This document shows, in pieces, positions 27,559 to 39,662 of a stretch of DNA of 64,000 bases. Made by a program: the position numbers and the translations under genes. The stretch lies in contig NZ_CP046980.1 of the NCBI RefSeq assembly GCF_030408395.1, positions 2,046,001 to 2,110,000 of the forward strand, in the 5' to 3' direction. The stretch is from Corynebacterium aquatimens (GTDB lineage Bacteria; Actinomycetota; Actinomycetes; Mycobacteriales; Mycobacteriaceae). The notes beneath the pieces are model-generated. The model did no database searches, had not been told where the DNA came from, and was given only the letters and a program-made list of their open reading frames with translations. Each line of letters opens with the position of its first letter. Positions within the stretch are counted from its first letter, which is position 1.

Positions 27559-28503
27559 CTACTTCTTACCCGTCAACGCCTGCGTGATCACATCGGCGTC
27601 GTGCTTGATCATATCGAGGTAGGTCGGAACCGGACCGTCTTTCTCCGAAAGGGAGTCAACGTACAGGGTGCCGCCGTAGATGGCATCGGTTGCGTCAACC
27701 ACCTGCTGCATCGGTGCGTCCGAGACCGTGGATTCGCAGAACACGGCCGGCACGTCGTTTTCCTTGACGAATTCGATGGCGCGGGTGATCTGCTGCGGGG
27801 TTGCCTGATTCTCGGAGTTCACGGCCCAAAGGAACCGTTCCTCTAAACCAGCGTCGCGTGCCATGTAGGAGAATGCGCCTTCACACGTCACCAGTGCGCG
27901 ATGTTGCTCAGGCAAGTTCGCCAACTCGTTGACCATGCCGTCCTGGACCTCTTGCAGCTGCTTTTTGTACTGCTCGCCGTTCTGCATGAAATCCTCAGCA
28001 TGGTCCGGATCGAGTTCGCTGAACGCGGTGACCATATTGTCCACGTACTTCTCCACCTCAACCGGACTCATCCACACGTGCGGGTTCGGTTTGCCTGCGC
28101 CCTCGTCCTCGGTGATGTCGATCGGGTCCACGCCGTCGCTGACGGTGACGTGGGGCGCGTCGACTCCCTCGACGAATTGCGCGAACCAGTTCTCCAAGTT
28201 CAGCCCGTTATCCAGAATGAGGTCGGCATCGGACGCGCGGCGGATATCAGCCGGCGTGGGCTCGTAGCCGTGGATCTCCGCCCCCGGCTTCGTCAAAGAC
28301 TCCACGGTCAAGTGCTCCCCCGCGACATTCTGGGCGATGTCCTGGATCACGGTGAAGGTGGTCAGCACTTTCGGCTTTCCACCGTCCCCGCGATCCTCCT
28401 CCGGGGCACACGCTGCGAGCGCCCCCGCGAGAATCATCGCCATCATCGCGGCTGCCGCCACAAACAGCGCTGATCGTGACGCCTGATTTTCCGACCGAAC
28501 CAT
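27559..28503 (-). CDS. mntA: Metal-binding lipoprotein of Mn/Zn ABC transporter
   Basis: A 314-residue cluster-9 substrate-binding lipoprotein. After the signal peptide the lipobox reads LAGALAAC. Metal ligands of the family are seen in EIHGYEPTPAD (His), NPHVWMSP (His) and further Glu/Asp residues in FCESTVSDAPM. The start is the ATG at 28503 with a strong ribosome site (AGGAAAGGAAAA); the frame itself opens 12 codons earlier. A near-palindrome at 28548-28571 in its promoter may be the MntR operator. Confidence 0.88.
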   Translation of the reverse strand: MVRSENQASRSALFVAAAAMMAMILAGALAACAPEEDRGDGGKPKVLTTFTVIQDIAQNVAGEHLTVESLTKPGAEIHGYEPTPADIRRASDADLILDNGLNLENWFAQFVEGVDAPHVTVSDGVDPIDITEDEGAGKPNPHVWMSPVEVEKYVDNMVTAFSELDPDHAEDFMQNGEQYKKQLQEVQDGMVNELANLPEQHRALVTCEGAFSYMARDAGLEERFLWAVNSENQATPQQITRAIEFVKENDVPAVFCESTVSDAPMQQVVDATDAIYGGTLYVDSLSEKDGPVPTYLDMIKHDADVITQALTGKK

Positions 28504-28547
28504 CGAGTTTTCCTTTCCTGAAAATGTATTCCGCCACATCTTTTCTT

Positions 28548-28571
28548 AAAGTTACGTATAGACGTACTTTT
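28548..28571. promoter_or_regulatory. MntR-operator candidate upstream of mntA
   Basis: AAAGTTACG-TATAGA-CGTACTTTT is a near-perfect inverted repeat (18 of 24 positions symmetric) that overlaps a possible minus-strand -10 box (TATACG). It is 45 bp before the mntA start, a suitable place for a metal repressor encoded three genes away. Confidence 0.4.
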
Positions 28572-28649
28572 TGATTTAGGTCATACTTTAGTCTCAGTTT
28601 GATGGGAGTCAAGATGTCTCTGCCGTGACCTACGCCTCAACCCGTAGAC

Positions 28650-28691
28650 ATAAAAAACGCCCGGGGGATCATTGAAGATCCACCGGGCGTT
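28650..28691 (-). terminator. Intrinsic terminator of guaB3
   Basis: A 15-bp stem with one mismatch (AACGCCCGG.GGATC, loop ATTGAA, GATCC.CCGGGCGTT), followed on the minus strand by TTTTTT. It lies 22 bp after the guaB3 stop codon and gives a textbook intrinsic terminator. Confidence 0.85.
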
Positions 28692-28712
28692 GTCGGCTAC
28701 GAAAGTGCGCAG

Positions 28713-29840
28713 CTAGTTGGCGACAGCGATGTCCACCTTCTGGAAGCTCTTGATGTCGGTGTACCCACACTTCGCCATCGCGCGACGGAGACCGCCTACT
28801 AGGTTCATGTCACCGAAGGCGCTGGTGGACGGGCCTTTGAGGATGGATTCCAGGCTGCGTTGGTTTTCCTGGCCCACCCACTCATCAGTGGCAGACACGA
28901 AACCCCGCGGGAAGCGGGGGTGCGCTGCCGCCGACTGCCAGTAATAGCCCTTACCTGCTGCTTCAGCGGCAGACGCCAGCGTGTACCCCAGAACAACTGC
29001 ATCCGCACCGCACGCGATCGCGCAGGCAATGTCACCGCCGGTGTACATCGGGCAGTCTGCCAGAACGTGAACGTAACGGCCTTCGGTCTCATCCAGGTAG
29101 TCTCGGCGAGCTGCAGCAGCATCCGCGATCTGGGTTGCAAACCCATTTCCGATCCCCAGCGGGTTGACGGCATCAACCTCACCGGAGCCGACGATAACGC
29201 CAGCGGCACCGGCGCGCATGAGGTGCAGCGCAGTGGTGTAGCCGTTCACACCACCGGCGATAACCGGAACATCCAGCGAGCCGATGAACTCTTTGAGGTT
29301 CAGTGGTTCCCCACCCTTTTGCACGTGCTCAGCAGAAATCAGGGTTCCTTGGATGAACAGCAGTTCCGCACCGGCCTTGACCACCACGTCAGCAAGCTCG
29401 CGTGCCCGCTGCGGGCTTACGCGCAGGGCGACGGTGACGCCGGAGTCGCGCACCTGCGCGATCCTATCGGCCAGCAGATCAGTATTCAGCGGCGCAGCGT
29501 GCAGTTCTTGCAGCACCTTTGTGGCGTTGCCGTCCCCATTGCGGGCTTCTATGATCTTCTCCACCGCGCCGTCAAGGTCTTCATGGCGCCCAAGAAGACC
29601 TTCAGCGTTGATCACGCCGAGTCCACCTTGCTTGCCCATCTCAATAGCGAACTCAGGGCCAGCTAGAGCGTCAGTAGGGTGCGAGCAGATCGGGATGTCA
29701 AAGCTGTAGGCATCGATGTGCCAGCTCACGTCCACATCTTGGGAGGAACGGGTGCGCCGCGACGGGACAATCGCGATATCTTCCAAGTCGTAGGTGCGAC
29801 GCGCTTCGCGCCCGATACCAATTTCTACGTAGTCACGCAT
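28713..29840 (-). CDS. guaB3: GuaB3-family IMP dehydrogenase-like protein
   Basis: A 375-residue TIM-barrel protein of the actinobacterial GuaB3 subfamily, which lies beside guaB2 in Corynebacterium and Mycobacterium. It lacks the CBS domains of GuaB2 and starts YVEIGIGREARRTYDLEDIAIVPSRRTRSS. The barrel shows VIAGGVNGYTTALHLMRAGAAGVIVG and DCPMYTGGDIACAIACGADAVVLG. Whether it makes XMP or another product in this organism is not settled by sequence. It follows guaB2 by 43 bp in the same operon and ends at a strong terminator. Confidence 0.9.
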   Translation of the reverse strand: MRDYVEIGIGREARRTYDLEDIAIVPSRRTRSSQDVDVSWHIDAYSFDIPICSHPTDALAGPEFAIEMGKQGGLGVINAEGLLGRHEDLDGAVEKIIEARNGDGNATKVLQELHAAPLNTDLLADRIAQVRDSGVTVALRVSPQRARELADVVVKAGAELLFIQGTLISAEHVQKGGEPLNLKEFIGSLDVPVIAGGVNGYTTALHLMRAGAAGVIVGSGEVDAVNPLGIGNGFATQIADAAAARRDYLDETEGRYVHVLADCPMYTGGDIACAIACGADAVVLGYTLASAAEAAGKGYYWQSAAAHPRFPRGFVSATDEWVGQENQRSLESILKGPSTSAFGDMNLVGGLRRAMAKCGYTDIKSFQKVDIAVAN

Positions 29841-29883
29841 GGGTAGTTCTCTTTTCTATTCCGTGAGGGTGGCTGTGCCACCA

Positions 29884-31953
<2,070 letters not shown>

Positions 31954-31968
31954 CCCGGGCCCGACCCA

Positions 31969-32733
31969 CTACTTGTCAGCATCCTGCTCCTGCGCAGCCG
32001 GGGCAGGCTTTTCCGGTTGCGGTGCGGGCTTCTCAGTTGGCTGCGGGGCCTGAGACGACGCCGCCGGTTTCGGGGCTGGTTTCGGCGCTGGAGTCTTCTC
32101 TGGAGCTTGCTGCGCTGGCTCGTTCTGCTTAGGCGATTGCGGCGCAGGAGCGCCTTCCGTCACAGTCACGGTATGCGTCACCGGGGGCGGAGTAACCGTC
32201 ACGGTCTCTACCCGCTTATCTTCACGCGGTGCCGGAGCGGCCGGCGAGGAGGATCCCGGGGCCGGGGCATGGCGCTCCCCACCGCGGCGGGAATTCTTTT
32301 CCCTTTCCACGTCGGAGCGCAGCTTCGCAATCATCTCACGCGCTGCAGCGATGTCGCCGTTGTTCGTAGCGTTCTCAATCTCCTCGAGTGCGCTGGCCAA
32401 CTCCACCGTCGTAGACGAGTTCGTCGTGGGCGGGCCGAACAACGCAGTTCCAGCACCGGCAACGACCACGGTGGCTGCGGCGGCGCCAACCAGACCAGCG
32501 ACCCAGGGGTTCGCTCCCCTACGGCGGCGCCGGTACGCGTCCAAGTCTGCCGGACCGTCATTGTGCTCAGGGAGCATCGGTGCCGCGGGCATCGGGGCCT
32601 CCACATCTTCGCGCAGCTCCAGCAGCATCGCCGCGAGCTCATCGCTGCCGCCGCTCGGGTCAGACCCTTCCGACAAGGCGGTCAGGAATGCATCATCGTC
32701 AGCGATCGACCGTGTGTCCCACTTACGCTCCAC
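31969..32733 (-). CDS. rsdA: Anti-sigma-D factor
   Basis: A 254-residue single-pass membrane anti-sigma factor. The short conserved N-terminal sigma-binding motif WDTRSIADDDAFLTALSEG matches the RsdA signature, then a helix near residues 75-98 (AGLVGAAAATVVVAGAGTALF) and a long Pro/Ala/Lys-rich exported tail (PAPKPAPKPAASSQAPQP). GTG start with AGGAGGG upstream. It overlaps sigD by 11 bp, so both are coexpressed and SigD is held at the membrane until RsdA is cleaved. Confidence 0.9.
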   Translation of the reverse strand: MERKWDTRSIADDDAFLTALSEGSDPSGGSDELAAMLLELREDVEAPMPAAPMLPEHNDGPADLDAYRRRRRGANPWVAGLVGAAAATVVVAGAGTALFGPPTTNSSTTVELASALEEIENATNNGDIAAAREMIAKLRSDVEREKNSRRGGERHAPAPGSSSPAAPAPREDKRVETVTVTPPPVTHTVTVTEGAPAPQSPKQNEPAQQAPEKTPAPKPAPKPAASSQAPQPTEKPAPQPEKPAPAAQEQDADK

Positions 32734-33313
32734 GATGGCCCTCCTCTAACTCTTCGTTCTCGATTGCCTTGCGCAGCGTTGCAAGCGCCCTGTGCTGCGC
32801 AACCCGGACCGCACCAGCACTGCTGCCAACGACCTGGGCTGTTTCTTCAGCAGAGAGTCCAACAAACACCCGAAGAATGATGATCTCTCGTGCCTTTTCA
32901 CTTAGTTCATCGAGCAAAGCTCTCACTCTGTTACTTCCAGCTGAGACTAGCGCCCAGTCTTCCGGGGTTCCACCGGTAAATTCCTGGTCAGGGACCTCAT
33001 CCGTCGCGTGCGACTTGTCTCTCCCAAGCGATCTGTGGGCATCGGCGACCTTATTAAACGCGATTCCGTACACGAACGCCATGAAGGGACGACCAACGTC
33101 TTCGTACTTTGGCAATGACGTTGCCACAGCCAAGCAGATCTCCTGGGCAACATCCTCAGCGGTAGGCATCCGGCCCCCGCTAATCCGTGCACGCGTGTAG
33201 CGCAGGATCTGCGGGTGGATGAGCTTGATAATGTCCTGCAAAGCCCTGCGGTCACCCCGTTGAGCAGCCGGTACAAGCTCAGCGAGCACGGCATCTGTGT
33301 CAGACGTAGACAC
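32723..33313 (-). CDS. sigD: ECF sigma factor SigD
   Basis: A 196-residue ECF sigma factor. Region 2 reads EDVAQEICLAVATSLPKYED then RPFMAFVYGIAFNKVADAHR, and region 4 LSEKAREIIILRVFVGLSAEETAQVVG. SigD in C. glutamicum controls mycolate and envelope genes. The GTG start has AAGGAG 5 bp before it. It is cotranscribed with rsdA and divergent from whcB across a 397-bp gap. Confidence 0.92.
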   Translation of the reverse strand: MSTSDTDAVLAELVPAAQRGDRRALQDIIKLIHPQILRYTRARISGGRMPTAEDVAQEICLAVATSLPKYEDVGRPFMAFVYGIAFNKVADAHRSLGRDKSHATDEVPDQEFTGGTPEDWALVSAGSNRVRALLDELSEKAREIIILRVFVGLSAEETAQVVGSSAGAVRVAQHRALATLRKAIENEELEEGHRGA

Positions 33314-33556
33314 TGGTCTCCTTTGCTCGTTTCTTCTTGGGCGTCTTGCGGTTTCTTACGGTTTCTGGCGATTACTTACGGTGTCTTTCGCCACCGCCAC
33401 CTAACGGCGCATCTCTCTCGAAACGTCCCAGGATATCTTACGCGCCCTTGCCGCTTAGGCCTAAATGAATCAAATCTTGGGGCGCTGGTGAACAGAGGTT
33501 AGCCAATAGTTCATTTACCTTTAATCTAGGGCCAAAACAGCAGTTCAAGCGCATTG

Positions 33557-33633
33557 TTGTCGCGACAATTCTACTATCGCAAACTTTATTCCAGCTAAGT
33601 GTCACTTCCGCGCCATGTGTTGTTTACCAACAC
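33557..33633. promoter_or_regulatory. Two palindromes in the sigD-whcB gap
   Basis: The 397-bp gap 33314-33710 has no gene. It holds the perfect palindrome TTGTCGCGACAA at 33557-33568 and the inverted repeat GTGTTG-TTTAC-CAACAC at 33617-33633. Both are plausible operators for sigD or whcB. The rest is A/T-rich promoter sequence without recognised elements. Confidence 0.4.
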
Positions 33634-33710
33634 CAACCAAACTGCATCCTCGGTAAAAAGCGAGCGTCCTCCACGGAAATGTGCAGGTTCTTTTCAAGGA
33701 GTTTTCATCG

Positions 33711-34034
33711 ATGGCACCCATCACCATGCCCCAGCTTCTGCCGGGCCCGAACGCTGATTTCTGGGATTGGCAACTACGCGGGGCATGCCGCGGCGAAGCG
33801 TCCGAGGTCTTCTACCACCCAGACGGGGAGCGCGGCCGGGCACGTGCTCAGCGCGAGAACCGCGCGAAGGCAATCTGCTACTCCTGCCCGGTCGTGGCCC
33901 AATGCCGCGAGCACGCACTCGCAGTGGCCGAGCCATACGGCATCTGGGGCGGCATGAGCGAGTCTGAGCGCCAGGCAGCTCTGCGCAGCCGCAAGGCCGC
34001 CAAGCGCGCCCCGGCAAAAGTCGCAGCCAGCTAA
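33711..34034 (+). CDS. whcB: WhiB-family iron-sulfur regulator (WhiB3/WhcB-like)
   Basis: A 107-residue WhiB protein. Four cysteines bind a [4Fe-4S] cluster: the first in RGACRGEAS and the other three in CYSCPVVAQC. The G[I/V]WGG-type turn GIWGGMSE and a basic tail (SRKAAKRAPAK) follow and bind DNA or sigma factor. The ATG at 33711 has an AAGGAG site; the frame opens 10 codons earlier. Position beside sigD and groEL corresponds to whiB3 in M. tuberculosis and, from memory, to whcB in C. glutamicum. The symbol rests on synteny. Confidence 0.82.
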   Translation: MAPITMPQLLPGPNADFWDWQLRGACRGEASEVFYHPDGERGRARAQRENRAKAICYSCPVVAQCREHALAVAEPYGIWGGMSESERQAALRSRKAAKRAPAKVAAS

Positions 34035-34065
34035 CCTCTATCACCTTAAGCGTCGCCCCCGACGC

Positions 34066-34103
34066 GAAAAAGCCCTACCGAAGCACGTGGCTACGGTAGG
34101 GCT
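34066..34103. terminator. Bidirectional terminator between whcB and groEL
   Basis: AGCCCTACCG (34071-34080) and CGGTAGGGCT (34094-34103) form a 10-bp stem. On the minus strand it is followed by TTTTT, so it ends groEL transcription; on the plus strand the tail is weaker. Confidence 0.75.
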
Positions 34104-34129
34104 ACTTCTGGTTGCACCCTAGGGTGCGA

Positions 34130-35755
<1,626 letters not shown>

Positions 35756-36058
35756 TTACTTCTCAATCACAGCGAGCAGGTCGCGTGCGGACAGGAGCAG
35801 GTACTCCTCGCCGCCGTACTTCAGCTCGGTGCCGCCGTACTTCGAGAAAATCACGGTGTCGCCTTCCTTGACGTCCACCGGAATGCGGTGCTCACCTTCA
35901 TCGTCCCAGCGGCCCGGGCCGACGGCGATGACGGTTGCTTCCTGTGGCTTCTCCTGAGCGGAGTCCGGGATAACCAGGCCAGAAGCGGTAGTGGTCTCCG
36001 CCTCCACGATCTGAACCAGGATCTTGTCTTCCAGCGGCTTAATGTTGACGTTTGCCAT
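35756..36058 (-). CDS. groES: 10-kDa co-chaperonin GroES
   Basis: A 100-residue co-chaperonin beginning [28 protein letters not shown] and containing the conserved [21 protein letters not shown]. The mobile-loop region is [15 protein letters not shown]. Ribosome site AAAGG upstream. First gene of the groES-groEL operon with a CIRCE operator 84 bp before its start. Confidence 0.97.
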   Translation of the reverse strand: MANVNIKPLEDKILVQIVEAETTTASGLVIPDSAQEKPQEATVIAVGPGRWDDEGEHRIPVDVKEGDTVIFSKYGGTELKYGGEEYLLLSARDLLAVIEK

Positions 36059-36141
36059 CGTCGTACCTTTCGCTAATTGATTGGTGAATTGTTCAGCGGG
36101 CAGGGACCCATAAATGTGAGGCCCTGCACTCGCTTACAGTT

Positions 36142-36168
36142 TTAGCACTCTACCCTTAGGAGTGCTAA
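36142..36168. promoter_or_regulatory. CIRCE operator (HrcA site)
   Basis: TTAGCACTC (36142-36150), a 9-base spacer, and GAGTGCTAA (36160-36168) match the CIRCE consensus perfectly. It controls groES-groEL through the HrcA heat-shock repressor. Confidence 0.97.
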
Positions 36169-36175
36169 TGAACAA

Positions 36176-36215
36176 CATGCCGGGCCCCTCCGCGCAAACG
36201 CGGGGACCCGGCATG
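36176..36215 (-). terminator. Strong hairpin after the 148-aa gene
   Basis: CATGCCGGG(C) and (C)CCGGCATG arms flank a GC-rich inner stem (CCGCG/CGCGG) directly after the 36231-36677 gene. The minus-strand tail (TTGTTCATT) is only partly T-rich. It isolates groES from the upstream gene. Confidence 0.55.
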
Positions 36216-36230
36216 GTTGGGCAGTGCAGA

Positions 36231-36677
36231 CTACTCCTGCGGCGAACCCAAATTCAGCACGGCGTTGCGCCACAGCTCAAATTCTTCTGCGTTGTCGTCC
36301 TTGTAGTGGCGGACAGCGCGAATCGTGTTTTTAATTGCCTCGACGATCTCATCGTCGATGCTGTGACCGTCACGGCCAAGGAAAATCACCGGGCCGGAGA
36401 TGGCCGCTGTGGGATCCTGCAAAAAGCGTGGGTTGTCCGTCGCCGCGGTCGCCTTCGCCATCGACGCAACCGGGTTTGGCTCAGCGCGGTTTTCTTTCGC
36501 ATCCGGGGAGAAGAATGCATCGTAGATGGCACCTTGGCGCTCAAACGCAACGTGAACCGGCTCGTTCACAACGGGGCCAAGGAACTGGTTTGCATCGTCC
36601 AGATCAAAAACGATGCGGTGGAAGGTCAGATCAGGGTTGACAAGAAGGCCGAACTTTTCATGGTCACGAGTAGGCAT
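36231..36677 (-). CDS. Conserved hypothetical protein
   Basis: A 148-residue soluble protein that I do not assign to a family. It starts PTRDHEKFGLLVNPDLTFHRIVFDLDD, with IFLGRDGHSIDDEIVEAIKNTI near residue 100. There is no signal peptide or membrane helix. It is flanked by a terminator and groES on one side and tsaD on the other. An internal NPVASMAKATAATDNPRF stretch is probably a flexible linker. Coding potential is good because the frame is full length and codon use matches its neighbours. Confidence 0.6.
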   Translation of the reverse strand: MPTRDHEKFGLLVNPDLTFHRIVFDLDDANQFLGPVVNEPVHVAFERQGAIYDAFFSPDAKENRAEPNPVASMAKATAATDNPRFLQDPTAAISGPVIFLGRDGHSIDDEIVEAIKNTIRAVRHYKDDNAEEFELWRNAVLNLGSPQE

Positions 36678-36793
36678 GGCTGGGTCCTTTAAATCTTGCA
36701 GAGAGCGTTCTTTCGAGCATGGCCGATACTAGCTGAAAGTCCGGAAGTCACGGGCCCCTCTCGAGACAGACCGGAGTCCAAACCCACTCCGGC

Positions 36794-37846
36794 CTAGCTC
36801 ACTAGCTGCGGAAGCTCCACTTCTAGGGAGGTCACCGTCCCCACTCCAAAGTCTGATGCACCCGCGCCCTCATGGATGAGTTGCGCGGCAAGCGCCGCGA
36901 TCATCACGCCATTGTCGGTGCACAGTTTCAGCCTGGGCACGCGCAGCTCAATCCCCTTCTCAGCGCACCGCTGCTCCGCAACCGCCCGCAGGCGGGAGTT
37001 CGCCGCAACACCGCCTCCAAGGAGCAGCGTCTGTGCACCGGTGTCCTCGCACGCCATGATGGCCTTGGCCGTCAACACATCCACCACGGCCTCCTGGAAG
37101 GACGCGCACACATCAGCGATCTCTACGATGCGCCCTTCCCGTTCAGCTGCCTCAACGTAGCGTGCCACGGCGGTCTTCAACCCAGAGAAGGAGAAGTCGT
37201 AGCGGTGCTCGCCGCGCAGGTCTTCCGCTCGGCTCAACCCCCGTGGGAAAGCGATCTCGTTCGGATCCCCTTCGCGCGCGTGCTTATCGACGACAGGTCC
37301 ACCCGGATAGCCCAACCCCAGCAAACGGGCGACTTTGTCGTACGCCTCACCCGCCGCGTCGTCAAGCGTGCTGCCCAGCTCCTTCATTGGTTTTCCTACG
37401 GCCGTGACCTCGAGGATCTGCGTGTGGCCGCCAGAAACTAAAAGCGCGATCGAGTGCGGTAGCTCCTCTTCGCCATCCAGGTTCGCCACTGCAACGTGAC
37501 CGCCCAAGTGATTGACGGCGTAGAAGGGAACACCCCACGCCGCGGCGTAGGCTTTCGCCGCCGATGCGCCCACGAGCAGCGCCCCCGCTAGGCCTGGGCC
37601 GATCGTGGCGGCAACGGCATCGGGTGCGGAGATCCCGGCTTCCTCCAACGCGGCATCCATCACCTGCGGCATCGATTCCAGATGCGCCCGCGACGCGATC
37701 TCCGGCACGACACCCCCGAATCGAGCGTGCTCGTCCATGGATGAGGCCACCTGGTCTGCGAGGATCTCCATCGTGCCGTCCTCGCGCAGCTCCACGATGC
37801 CTACTCCGGTCTCATCACACGATGATTCAATTCCCAGAATGATCAT
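36794..37846 (-). CDS. tsaD: tRNA N6-adenosine threonylcarbamoyltransferase TsaD
   Basis: Transfers the threonylcarbamoyl group to A37 of ANN-decoding tRNAs, together with TsaB and TsaE. The 350-residue ASKHA protein has [14 protein letters not shown], the metal-binding His pair in [12 protein letters not shown] and [24 protein letters not shown] family sequence; [14 protein letters not shown] is the nucleotide site. A strong AGGAGGG ribosome site precedes the ATG. Cluster order tsaE-(orf)-tsaB-rimI-tsaD on the minus strand. Confidence 0.96.
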   Translation of the reverse strand: MIILGIESSCDETGVGIVELREDGTMEILADQVASSMDEHARFGGVVPEIASRAHLESMPQVMDAALEEAGISAPDAVAATIGPGLAGALLVGASAAKAYAAAWGVPFYAVNHLGGHVAVANLDGEEELPHSIALLVSGGHTQILEVTAVGKPMKELGSTLDDAAGEAYDKVARLLGLGYPGGPVVDKHAREGDPNEIAFPRGLSRAEDLRGEHRYDFSFSGLKTAVARYVEAAEREGRIVEIADVCASFQEAVVDVLTAKAIMACEDTGAQTLLLGGGVAANSRLRAVAEQRCAEKGIELRVPRLKLCTDNGVMIAALAAQLIHEGAGASDFGVGTVTSLEVELPQLVS

Positions 37847-37879
37847 TTGCCCTCCTGTTCCGGACGAAGTTCGCTCGTG

Positions 37880-38371
37880 TCATTTCTCTTCCCCCTGTGT
37901 GAGCGAACGAAGTTCGCTCACACTGTGCCGCATCATCGTGTAGGCATCCGCCCCGGACGGTTGGTAGTAGGCTTTGCGGGTCCCGATGCGGGTAAAGCCG
38001 AAGTCTTCGTACAAGGCGATTGCGGCGGCATTGTCGGTCCGCACTTCCAAGAACATCTGCGCGTCGTACATGTCTGCGGCGTAAACCAGCTGTTCCATGA
38101 GTACCCGCCCTATGCCTTTGCGCTGGTGCTGCTTCGCCACGGCGATCGTGTGCACCTCAAACTCGGGGTCATCACGTGGTCCAAGCTTGGCCACGCCGGC
38201 GTAGCCCATCATCGCGCCGTCATTGGTGAACGCTCCGGCGTAGAACGTGTGCGGGCTTGCAAACTCAACCAGGAACACGTCGCGGGACCACGGGCTGTCA
38301 CCAGCGAAGAGCTCAGCTTCTATTGCAGCGGCCGCGGTCGCATCCGCTTTCTTCAATTCACGCAGCAGCAT
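37880..38371 (-). CDS. rimI: Ribosomal-protein-alanine N-acetyltransferase
   Basis: A 163-residue GNAT acetyltransferase. The acetyl-CoA binding motif is VAKQHQRKGIGRVLMEQL, and YEDFGFTRIGTRKAYYQPSGADA is the RimI C-terminal signature. It lies between tsaB (3 bp) and tsaD (33 bp) as in most actinobacteria. The last codons include a perfect 12-bp-arm palindrome. Confidence 0.9.
   Translation of the reverse strand: MLLRELKKADATAAAAIEAELFAGDSPWSRDVFLVEFASPHTFYAGAFTNDGAMMGYAGVAKLGPRDDPEFEVHTIAVAKQHQRKGIGRVLMEQLVYAADMYDAQMFLEVRTDNAAAIALYEDFGFTRIGTRKAYYQPSGADAYTMMRHSVSELRSLTQGEEK
37897..37923. repeat. Perfect 27-bp palindrome at the end of rimI
   Basis: GTGTGAGCGAAC-GAA-GTTCGCTCACAC has 12-bp perfect arms and a 3-base loop. 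It lies in the last codons of rimI, 51 bp before the tsaD start. A partial copy (GACGAAGTTCGCTCGTGTC) follows at 37863-37881. In RNA it would be a very stable hairpin between two operon genes. Confidence 0.75.
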
Positions 38372-38374
38372 GGT

Positions 38375-39121
38375 CTACAGTCCCCGTAGCGCAGGCGACG
38401 GTGGTTTCAAGGCGGGTTCTTTGGCGTCTGGCCTGCGCAGGTACAGCGGAATTAACGGCTCAGGTTCCGCATCCAGCCCTGTACTGGCGGCGACGACTGC
38501 GACCATTGCTTCTGGGGTTGGGGCCTGGTAGGTCACTGTTTGGGCTTCTAGCGTGATGCCTGGACGAAGCGGCTCTGGAACCGACATGACGTCAATGTTC
38601 CCGGTACTGTCCGCTGTACTGTCCGCGGTGCCCGCCTCGATGACGCCCCGCAGATCCCCGGGCGCGTTCACGGCAGGCCCAGCAACGCGGGTGGGGCAGC
38701 CGTTCCCGGCGCGGTAGTGCGCCCAGTAGACCTCGCGGCGCCGAGCATCGGTGACTACGAGGATGTCCCCGTCGGCGCCAGTCAGAGCCTGCAGCTGATA
38801 CGCCACCGCGTCATGGGTGCATATGCCGTGGACCGGGATTCGCAGCGCCTGACCGTACGCTGACGCCGTGGCCATCCCCACGCGCAATCCCGTGAACGGG
38901 CCCGGCCCACAGCCGGCTACTACGGCAGAAAGATCCCCGTAGCTGGCCCCGGCGTGCGCGAGCAGCTCGTTGACGGTGGGCACCAGCAGCTCATTGTGGG
39001 AGCGGGTCGGGGTTTCGCGCGCCGCAATCGTCGTCACGCATGGCTCACGCACATCTCCTGCGACCTCAACGAGGCCCACGACCAGGTCCGTGGTGGCCGT
39101 GTCAATGGCCAGGCAGATCAC
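38375..39121 (-). CDS. tsaB: tRNA threonylcarbamoyladenosine biosynthesis protein TsaB
   Basis: A 248-residue ASKHA-fold partner of TsaD without catalytic activity of its own. N-terminal ICLAIDTATTDLVVGLV and the conserved GPGPFTGLRVGMATA (TsaB signature) are present. GTG start with AGGAG upstream. Directly followed by rimI and tsaD. Confidence 0.93.
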   Translation of the reverse strand: MICLAIDTATTDLVVGLVEVAGDVREPCVTTIAARETPTRSHNELLVPTVNELLAHAGASYGDLSAVVAGCGPGPFTGLRVGMATASAYGQALRIPVHGICTHDAVAYQLQALTGADGDILVVTDARRREVYWAHYRAGNGCPTRVAGPAVNAPGDLRGVIEAGTADSTADSTGNIDVMSVPEPLRPGITLEAQTVTYQAPTPEAMVAVVAASTGLDAEPEPLIPLYLRRPDAKEPALKPPSPALRGL

Positions 39122-39133
39122 TGTGGCGTGCTC

Positions 39134-39652
39134 CTACGGCTGCTGGCGGATGCCAAAGTTCCACTTGCCGCCGTCCCAGAACACCGGGATCATCTGGGCC
39201 GTGTCAATGCCATCGACGAACGGCTCCGGGCACAGGTTCATCTTGGATTCTGGGATTGCTTCGATTCCGGACGGGCCCTTCTGGCCGAACTGGACGATGA
39301 AGTTCTCACCGTTGTCAAAGTTGATTTTGTCGCCGTACTCGCCGGAAATCTCCTTCTTCTGCTCAAGCAGAGGCTTCGGATCGTTCTTGCACACCGGCAG
39401 AATCATCAAGGTTTCCTCATCGTAGACGTAGCGCAAATCCACGATCTGGGCCGCGACCGCGTCGTTGCTCGGCGGCGTGATCTGCTTGAGCATCGCCTGC
39501 AAGGAGCCTGCGGGTTTGACGTTTCCGTACGGCTGGGCACCGTCGGCGGAGTAGCGGGTGGGCAGAATGAAAATCAGGGCGAAGAGCGCAACCAGCCAGA
39601 ACGCCGCAACGATGGCGGTCCAGCCCTTCTCGGTGCTAGAGAGCTTTTGCAT
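39134..39652 (-). CDS. Single-pass membrane protein of unknown function
   Basis: A 172-residue protein with one N-terminal membrane helix (WTAIVAAFWLVALFALIFIL) and an exported domain of about 135 residues containing two cysteines (ILPVCKNDPKP, NLCPEPFVDG). The frame extends to 39862 over the alr-tsaE gene, but ATG at 39652 (MQKLSSTEKG) is the sensible start, 10 bp after the alr-tsaE stop. It lies between tsaE and tsaB. Family not recognised. Confidence 0.7.
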   Translation of the reverse strand: MQKLSSTEKGWTAIVAAFWLVALFALIFILPTRYSADGAQPYGNVKPAGSLQAMLKQITPPSNDAVAAQIVDLRYVYDEETLMILPVCKNDPKPLLEQKKEISGEYGDKINFDNGENFIVQFGQKGPSGIEAIPESKMNLCPEPFVDGIDTAQMIPVFWDGGKWNFGIRQQP

Positions 39653-39662
39653 GCCCTTCACC

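Noticed and set aside
37897..37923. LexA box at the rimI 3' end
   Set aside because: GAAC and GTTC are separated by 3 rather than 4 bases, lack the flanking A/T of the SOS consensus, and lie inside a coding region.
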